A stretch of DNA of 64,000 nucleotides from Ophioderma brevispina (lineage: Eukaryota > Echinodermata > Ophiuroidea > Amphilepidida > Ophiodermatidae): the NCBI GenBank assembly GCA_023653785.1, contig JAMKCH010058030.1, positions 1-64,000 of the forward strand, in the 5' to 3' direction. Positions 56,753-64,000 of this stretch are shown here, in pieces. How positions within the stretch are numbered: the first letter of the stretch is position 1; each line of letters starts with the position of its first letter. A program made the translations under genes and the position numbers. The notes under the pieces were generated by a model. It worked only from the letters and a program-made list of their open reading frames with translations, searched no databases and was not told the origin of the DNA.

Positions 56753-57092
56753 AGGGGCCCCCTTTTCATGATCCACCCTCGTCGCCCCCGAGTTACCTCA
56801 AAGAAGTGAGATTTTTACAACATCATCTTAACTGTTGACCAAAGTATCGTATGTTTGCCTAATCTTACTTGCCACTTGATCTACTCTGGAAAAATTCGTA
56901 TTTTGTATTTTCTGTCCATAACGGACAGAAATTACAACACAGTGGCCTATGGGTTACACTAGCTACAGACATTTGCTCATAACCATCAAATGCCATCAGA
57001 AAATCAACTGACATTTTAGAATTAACCTTTTCTTCAAGTGATATCTGTGGAACCATAAACCAAAATTCAGTGTAGGATCACAAAATTCACCT
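56753..57092. mobile_element. F2-family MITE
   Basis: TTAA at 56749-56752 and 57093-57096. The left end 'aggggcccccttttcatgat' is a diverged AGGGGCATTTCGTGAT; the right end is 'ggatcacaaaattcacct'. Interior 'tattttctgtccataacgg' and 'cacagtggcctatggg'. Also present in the second duplication copy. Confidence 0.85.
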
Positions 57093-57965
57093 TTAAGTTT
57101 ATAAAAGGAAGTGCTTTTACAAGGAACTTTCAGTCCAAAGGCTCTCGTCCAAAGAGTACTTTTGGACCAATAAAGTTTGTGTCTTAAACTTCTTCTATCC
57201 TAAGGTTTAATTGGCTATCAACTGCCTTTATTTGTATATGGTTTATGAGATCAGTTCTTTCCAAAATGTTTGTTGATTTCTGATGTTACATGTTGATGTT
57301 ATGAACGAATTGTAACTATCATGCAAAAAGACATATGCAAAATCGCACACAACTAATATTCTTTTGCAAATGCAGAATCCTGGTAATATTTTAATGGAAT
57401 GAAATATACGCCTTTCTGTCTCCCTCCTCGGAGATTGCAATAACTGCCTTAAATAATAATTAATGAATGAGTATTATAATATTACTTTAATTACACTCCA
57501 GCTAGACACCATATTGCACATTAGCCTGCCACAACAAATTAATAAAACATAATGAATCCACCTTCACTCTGGATGATAGAGATAAATCAATTAATTGTTT
57601 ATTATTTAATTGAGTAATATTAATATTATGCGTAAGCAGGCACAAATGTTTATTAATAGTATGAGGTTAATGTTTATTGCTCTTAAGCATGGCAAAATTG
57701 CCGAGTGCCCAACAACCATATTAAATGCAAGTACGAATCCTAAAAATAATATTTGAAATTGATTAAACAAGATTCAATCTTCCTTTGATAAAATGTGCAC
57801 TAATATAAAAAAAATGGAAAGGATAGGGTCTACTTTGAGGAATCGTAATAAAGTCTTTGTAATACTCCATAGGCCCAGTGTTTTTAATTTTTTATTCTAA
57901 ATTTTTATAACGTAAATCCGGGGGGGGGGGCTTGACCAAAATTGGGTACAGGGTGCATCAAACCA

Positions 57966-58012
57966 CACAAAAAATAAAAAAAATAAAAAAAATAAAAAAA
58001 ATAAAAAAAATA
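57966..58012 (+). repeat. (AAAAAAAT)n microsatellite
   Basis: About five copies of an A7T-type unit. The second duplication copy has different sequence at this position, so this array expanded, or was mis-assembled, in copy 1 only. Confidence 0.85.
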
Positions 58013-58484
58013 TTACCCATTTATATAGTAGTTGTTCAGAAATTTTGACCCCTTTCTATAGTTGGCGTTAACCTTGTTGCACTCATTTCATAGTACTCCC
58101 AATCCCGGCCCGTTTTTTTTCCAACAAAACACATTTTCCTTGTGATTTTCCTCCCCCAATCAGTAAAATTAACGACCCCTCATTATAGTAAGTTGTGAAA
58201 ATGCGTGCTCATATCAGCCGGCACATAGTGCCTACCCTTTCTGGATGAACAACAGTTTCGTGCTGGTAGGGGATTCCATATGTACGTCTGCAGAATACGA
58301 GAGAAATGATACTTAGACCAGACTGGATTTAACTTATCTGTGATTTCCTGCACAAGGTTTAGCGATTCAAATAAAACAAAGGTGAGGGTCGACTGTATGA
58401 AGCTTTGAAAGTAGTCGTGTACGAGGACCAAGTGCGTGCTGGCAAACATATGAGAATTATGTCCTCTAACTGCTTTGCAATAGC

Positions 58485-59029
58485 CAATGGCTGCTCGATA
58501 TGCAGTGTACACATGCGGACAAAATATTTTTTTGAGTTCCCCCAACAGTTTTTATTTTGTGACCAAAATAACCACCCCCAACAGGTGTGGGGGTTTTTAG
58601 CATGCTTTCCCACATTATTGTCCCCCCTAAACGCTTTGTCTATTAGAACTCCTAAGCAAGTTATGGTCTAAATATGTCCCCAAACAATTTTGCATGGATG
58701 TCAACAATATGCTTGATTTGGGGTTACAATACTCAAACCTACATGTACTGTCAAGAGAACATTTTTGTGGATTTCCAAGAAATTTTTCTCTGATGCCCCC
58801 CATGAAAATGCTAGAGCTGAAGTTAAAACTACCCTTTTTTTCATGAAATTTCGCTTTTTTTGATACCTTAATACACACATTACGTGTGAATGATGTTGTT
58901 GATTCCTAACACAACGCACACAAATATCTGTGCTCACTCATTATGTTATCATTGTTGCCTTTCATTAATGTCCACGTTTTCTGATCTGCAGATTTTTTGT
59001 GCAATAATTCTAATAAAAATTACATTCAG
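58485..59029. other. No recognisable feature
   Basis: May be further duplicated sequence beyond the window's end for the second copy; that cannot be tested here. No gene seen. Confidence 0.35.
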
Positions 59030-59452
59030 AAAGCGGTGGGTCTTTGTGAATTCTAGGCCTCATACCGACCTTTGCCTTGATATTGAACCTTTGACCCTCT
59101 TCAACAAATGAGGGTTTGCATGTAATATCCATAAACAAAGTTTCAAATTGAACTTGCAAATGTTTCATTCAGGTCAATTTTTACATTTTTAGCCTGTCTT
59201 ACAAGGTGCACATAACCTTTGGCCTTGATATGTGTGACCTTTGACCTCACAACAAATCAGGCTCCCACATTACAACCTAGGACTCAAGTTTGGTTTTAAA
59301 TCTGTTGAAGACAGGCAAATTTCCAGTCCAGTGTTAAACCCTTTTTTCACAATAAACAGACCTACAACAACATCAACAGACATCAACAGACTACAAACAA
59401 CAAAAGGACAAGTGATCCCATGTGTCTTCCTGCCTAAAAGCAGGTGACACAA
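59030..59452 (+). repeat. TGACC-rich dispersed element, 5'-truncated
   Basis: Follows the 38.4-kb copy from about 'gcggtttgtg' onward and ends 'aaaagcaggtgacacaa'. One exact TGACCTTTGACCT near 59229. Ends in 'aacaacaacatcaacagac'-type repeats as the relatives do. Confidence 0.75.
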
Positions 59453-60224
59453 AGCATTAAAATGTTAATTAATTTAAAAAATTCTATTGAAGAAATGCTC
59501 CCACTCTAAAAAAAATAAACTTTCGTGTGCATAAGAATGTACCCACACAGTGAACATGTTGCTATTTGAAAGGTTCAGCTTCTTGAAGTTGCGATTATGC
59601 ATTGATTAATGGGAGAATGTCTTATGATCCCTCTAAGTACATGAATCTTCAATCTTGATGAGGCTCGGGCCTCGATAATACCCAGGTCCTCCAATTTTGC
59701 CCTCATTCCGGCATGTTCCAAATTACCCATATGGATCCAAGTACCGGAGTCCCCCGGCCAACCTTCCTGGGAGGCATAACGCCAACATGGACAAAATTGA
59801 GTCCAACTTCCGATAGAATCCCCTGTTCATGTTAATCATTGTTTTAAAGAGTTACTTAGCCTTAATACCCATAAAGACTGTTTTTGGACATTAACAGAAA
59901 GAGAGAAAGAAAACATATGAACACACACTTACTGGTTTGAATTGGCATGTTGTTTACTGACTACAGACTTATTGTATAATTTAACAACATGATCAAACAA
60001 AAGCTAAGTGACAATGGAACCAGCGCAGCCAAATTGGCTGTCTGCGCTGACGTACCCGCAGTATTGACAAGTACCAGTTTCCAGGTTATTGTACTTTGGA
60101 ACTGAACCCATCCTACATTTTAGTCAAATTGAGGGCTCACTGTGATAATGAAAGAAAGTTTTAACGAAAGCTGCTGGGTGATATATTTTATCGATCTTCT
60201 ACACATGTACTGTACAAAAATTCC
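59453..60224. other. No recognisable feature
   Basis: No gene or paired ends seen. Confidence 0.4.
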
Positions 60225-60860
60225 GTGCAATTTACAGGAAAATACTGTAAAATAGCTTTAAAAATTACAGTATTTTGGGCTGTAATTTGGAAATAATACA
60301 GGAAATACTGTAAATTTTATGTCCAATTTTTCCAGGCCTATATGACAAAATAATAAAAGTGAAGACTTTTCTTCGAATTTAATGAGTAACAACATCATTA
60401 TACACTACTATGAAGTTTTCAATTATACCATTAAGTTACTAAAATATACAGGGAAAACTACTGCAAATTTTACAGGAAAATCCTGGCAAGCAATTCCTGC
60501 CAATAAAACCCTGTAAAAAGATAGCTTAACAGGTTTTCTTCAAATTGACTGTATATTTTTACCAGTTGATGTAATACATTTTACAACAAACTGTAAATTT
60601 ACAGTGTTGCAATGTAAAAATGTGGATATGCCTACTAAGTTAGGGCTGTTTGTCAGTGCTTCTTTTATTCTCACACATTCCACAATCTCTGTCTCCTGTA
60701 TAACTCAAACCAAATATATATGTTTTTAAAAAATAACCATAGATACAACATTAATTTTACAGTATACCTTAAATTTTACGGTAATATGGTTTTGCAGAAT
60801 TGCTGCCAGGATTTTACTGGTAAACATTTCAGTATTTTTTTACAGTGTATGGTGTTGTAT
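60225..60860. repeat. Region of repeated CTGTAAAATTTACAG-like motifs
   Basis: 'tactgtaaa', 'ttacagtatt' and 'actgtaaattttac' recur many times on both strands, for instance the pair 'aaaatactgtaa' and 'ttacagtatttt' at 60239-60274. Probably a degenerate inverted-repeat transposon; boundaries are uncertain. Confidence 0.45.
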
Positions 60861-61418
60861 ATTTTTTCTGATCTCAAGTCCAGAAAGCTTACTGCAACTT
60901 TGCAAATTTGAGATGTCCGAAGGTCCACATGGGGTCTACATGTGTAAAAAACCATGCAACAACCTAGTGTTGACCAAACCTGTTATTCCATTTCACTACT
61001 TCATATACTGATGTTATATCTCTGATGCAGCTTTACGCATTGTCTTTGCACATGCATGTTCAATGCCCGTACTTGTCATAACTAAAGCCTTGCCGTGTCA
61101 CGCGCGAGCAAGGTGTGTGACCCACCAATCTAGCCCGATGTCACGGGGAGAATAGTAAAGGTGTATTGCCTCAGTATTTTTAGGAACAAATTAGGAGTAA
61201 AATACCCTACTTTTTGGTAAAAGTGAAAACTTGTGGGGACCAGAAAGCATTCTAACGTCCTAAGTCAGCATCTCAGAAGGAACCTTGCCTTCCTCAGATG
61301 AAGAAGCAGATCTGATGTTGATTCACACATCTACTGACGTCACTCGGGAATGGCTGTGGACGGGGTCGGTCCCTCCATCTAGTTGCCAAGAATATGGCAT
61401 ATAATGAACCGTCAAAAC
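60861..61418. other. No recognisable feature
   Basis: No gene or paired ends seen. Confidence 0.35.

Positions 61419-61447
<29 letters not shown>
61419..61447 (+). repeat. Poly-A tract
   Basis: An uninterrupted run of about 29 A. It precedes rather than follows the LINE fragment next to it, so it could be the tail of an earlier retroposed piece. Confidence 0.85.
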
Positions 61448-61449
<2 letters not shown>

Positions 61450-61479
61450 GAGGGAGAGAATCATCAACCTATTTTCACT

Positions 61480-61730
61480 ACAGCGCTACTCAACTCAAAG
61501 AGGTCAGGTACTTCAAGTACCTAGGGTCATGTTGCCCGAAAGCACACGAAAGACTTCCTGTCACACAAGGAAGTTGGAATGTCTGCAGTAACTACAACAC
61601 TTATGTTGCGATCTGGTGTCTCAATTCAACCGAGCAGACCTTCTTCAGAGCCTGGGTAGAGAGTATTCTGTTAAATGGATCTGAGACATGGACCATGAAG
61701 AAGGGGTACAGATACGCACTTAAATTTGGT
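61480..61730 (+). pseudogene. LINE reverse-transcriptase C-terminal fragment
   Basis: In the plus frames the segment reads VRYFKYLGS, then IWCLNSTEQTFFRAWVESIL and LNGSETWTMKKG. These match the conserved 'f.YLGS' and 'lf.a.v.siLlYGsEtWt' segments near the C-terminus of many non-LTR reverse transcriptases. Frameshifts separate the blocks and nothing of the catalytic core is present. This motif set differs from the two larger LINE relics, suggesting another lineage. Confidence 0.7.
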
Positions 61731-62040
61731 AACAAAATCAAAATTTAGAATTAATTTTAACTGCTGCAGACGTACACTTCAATTAGCGGCTTGGCAAACA
61801 CTACTAAAATGGTTGATACTCCACACGCGTCACGTCCCAAAGAGTTGCCAAGTTTGATTTTTCAAACTTGTTTTTTTGGGTGCTTTTTGTTTGATGTGTT
61901 TTATCGCCTGGAACTTCTTACGAATAGTGGAAAAACTATAATCAACTTGCATTATCTGTCCTCCGTTATTTTTAGCTTTAATTTAACATAAAACATTGGG
62001 GGCTTTGCATGGACCGTTTACACTAAACACTGTTTTATAG
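61731..62040. other. No recognisable feature
   Basis: No gene or repeat ends seen. Confidence 0.4.
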
Positions 62041-64000
62041 CATATTTTGAATGCATGAAAATTCTTATATGACCTCAGAAGTAAAATACAGACCATATGA
62101 AAACGGCAGCCATGTTGGTTGGACAGCCAATGCAATCCAGGGACTACAATTGCCTTCACCTGTTGGTGATAGAACTTAGCGTGAAAGTTGGGTACTAATG
62201 CAATTTACGTGCCACCTATTGGATTCTCCAGCTATCCCCTTTGTTTAGTGGAAGAACCCACCAGATGCCTCCTTGGCACCCTTGAAAATTTTAGCTTATA
62301 CTGAGGTACAGATACATAATTAAATGGCCATTTCCTGATCCACCCCTCGTCGCCCGACTACTCCAAAGAAGTTGAGATTTTTCAATCATCTTAACTGTTG
62401 ACCAAAGTATAGTATGTGTGCCTAATCTTACGTGGAAATTCGATCTACTCAGGACAAATTCGTAATTTTGTATTTTCTGTCCATAAACGGGACATAACTA
62501 CAACACAGTGGCCTATGGGACACATGAGACAGACATTTGCTCATACATCAAAATGCACAAACAGCATCAACTGACATTTTAGAAATTACCCTTCTCAGAT
62601 ATCTAGTGAACCATAACCAAATTCAGGTGGTAGGATCACAAAATGCACCGTTACGTTTTATAAAAGGCTTTTAACAAAGGACTTCAGTCCAAAGGCTTTA
62701 GTCAAAGAGTAAAGTTTGGACCCAACAAAGTATTGTGGTTCTTAAACTTCTTCTTATCCTTAAGGTTAAGTTTGCTATCTACGCCTTTCATTTGTATATG
62801 GTTTATTAGATAAAGGTTATTTCCAAATTTTGGTTGAATTTCTGATGTTCCGTTTGATGTTATGAAACAGTTTAAACTATTGCAAAAAGACATATGCAAA
62901 ATTGTCATCACTAACTACTTTCTTTTGGCAAATGCATGAAATCATGTCATTTGTTTATTTTTCCTTTCTATATAACGCCTTTCTGTCTCCCTCGGAGATT
63001 GAAATGAAATTGCTTAAATAATAATTAATGATTCTTATTAATATTACATTAATTACACTCCAGCTAGACCCACATTGCATTAGACGCACAAAAATGAATA
63101 ACACTAAATGAATCCCCTCACTCTGGAGCGATAGAGATAAATCAGAGGATTTATATTTAATGAGTATTATTAATATTATGCTGTGAAGCACGCACAATTT
63201 TATTTAATGCGTACTATTAATGTTTATTGCTCTTAAGCAGGCAAAATGCGAGTGCAACAACCATATTAAATTGCAATTACGAATCATAAAAAAGAATATT
63301 TGAAATGGATTAAACAAGATTCAATCTTCCTTTGATAAAATTGCACTAATATAAAAAAAATGAAATGATAGAACTAAAGTCTTGTATACTCCCATGGCCA
63401 GTGTTTTAATTTATTTATTCTAAAGTTTTATATGTAAATCTGGGGGGGCTTGACCCAAAATTGGGTACAGGTGTGCATCAACCACATGAAAAAAATCGAC
63501 CCATGTTTATAGTGACCAAATTGTACAAATATATGACCCATTTTTATATATAGTTGGTTCAGAAATTTTGACCCATTTCTATAGTAGGCGTTAACATTTT
63601 GCACCATTTTCATAGTAATCCAATCCCGGCCCTTTTTTTTCCAAAAAAAACCAACATTTTCCTTGTGATTTTCCCCAAATCAGGAAAATTAACGACCCAT
63701 CATTATAGTAAGTGGTGAAAATGCGGCCCATATCAGCGGCACATATGTGCCTACCCTTTTCTGGATGAAACAACATTTGCTGGTAGGGGATTCCATATGT
63801 ACGTCTGCAGAATACGAGAGAAATGATACTTAGACCAGACTGTATCTTAACTGATCTGTGAATTTCTGGACAAGGTTAGCGATTCAATAAAACAAAGGTG
63901 AGGGTCGACTGTATGAAGCTTTGAAAGTAGTCGGTGTAAGAGCACCAGTGCTTTGCAGCAAAACATATGAGAATTATGTCTCTAACTGCTTTGCGAAAGT
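62041..64000 (+). repeat. Segmental duplication, copy 2 (runs off the window)
   Basis: Second copy of 55503-58484, about 6.5 kb downstream, same orientation, without the ~960-bp insertion of copy 1. The match is still continuing at the last base. Divergence is mostly small gaps, for example 'aagcatggcaaaattgccga' against 'aagcaggcaaaatgcga'. Confidence 0.9.
62324..62650. mobile_element. F2-family MITE, duplicated copy
   Basis: TTAA at 62320-62323. The right end 'ggatcacaaaatgcacc' is followed by a mutated GTTA. It corresponds to 56753-57092 and marks the empty site of the ~960-bp insertion on its left. Confidence 0.8.

Larger units (their letters stand above)
55503..58484 (+). repeat. Segmental duplication, copy 1
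   Basis: Direct-orientation match to 62041-64000: 'ttgaatgcatgaaaattctt', 'gccacctagtggattctt', an F2 MITE, 'cctttctgtctccct', 'aattacactccagctagac', 'caagattcaatcttcctttg', 'gggtacag', 'aatacgagagaaatgatact' and 'gtcgactgtatgaagctttg', all in order. Copy 1 carries an extra ~960 bp (about 55788-56748). Other differences are mostly 1-3 base gaps. Non-coding as far as visible. Confidence 0.9.

Overview
This window looks like repeat-dominated nuclear DNA from a eukaryote, most likely a marine invertebrate. That is an inference from AT-rich composition, no operon-like coding, dispersed non-LTR retrotransposon relics, a tRNA-derived SINE ending in (ATT)n, and many short inverted-repeat elements (MITEs). 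An echinoderm, hemichordate or similar invertebrate fits, but nothing in the sequence fixes the taxon. I see no complete protein-coding gene, rRNA, genuine tRNA or CRISPR array. The longest open frames are chance readings through low-complexity or inverted-repeat DNA. The one segment that could be a host exon is a short acidic/lysine-rich frame at 44953-45069, inside a terminal-inverted-repeat element.

Layout. 0-9 kb: a TGACC-rich relic, a degenerate ~1.1 kb fold-back, a 2.3 kb unit present twice in tandem (3.05-7.64 kb) carrying a broken Myb/SANT-like reading frame, then three small hairpin elements. 9-18 kb: a decayed LINE reverse transcriptase (plus strand), hAT-like elements with G-rich and T-rich interiors, a ~0.2 kb tandem repeat and a LINE tail on the minus strand. 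18-25 kb: CA-rich repeat, two long fold-backs (19.5 and 24.2 kb), one MITE family in both orientations (20.0 and 22.4 kb) and a 28-bp perfect palindrome. 25.9-28.5 kb: a minus-strand LINE relic split by two TTAA-flanked MITEs, then a SINE. 29-34.9 kb: a 21-bp minisatellite, two tandem duplications (29.6 and 32.3 kb), piggyBac-like MITEs, a hAT element nested in a TTAA element, and a TGACC-rich repeat. 35-50 kb: mainly MITEs, many with TTAA at both ends. 50-54 kb: little recognisable. 54-64 kb: a three-deep nest of transposons, more TGACC elements, and a ~2-3 kb segmental duplication (55.5 kb and 62.0 kb) whose second copy runs off the window.

The strongest theme is a crowd of TTAA-flanked elements. 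Several families begin TTAAAGG, the terminal signature described for the Xenopus T2/Kolobok MITEs; another begins like piggyBac. The evidence is unusually direct. Two of them interrupt a LINE whose reading frame resumes exactly across one TTAA, and a third TTAA-bounded 85-bp segment is present in one tandem duplicate and absent from the other.

Caution: the copies at 3-7.6 kb and 55.5/62 kb differ mostly by 1-2 base insertions and deletions, including in coding remnants. That pattern is typical of unpolished long-read sequence, so part of the apparent duplication may be an assembly artefact.
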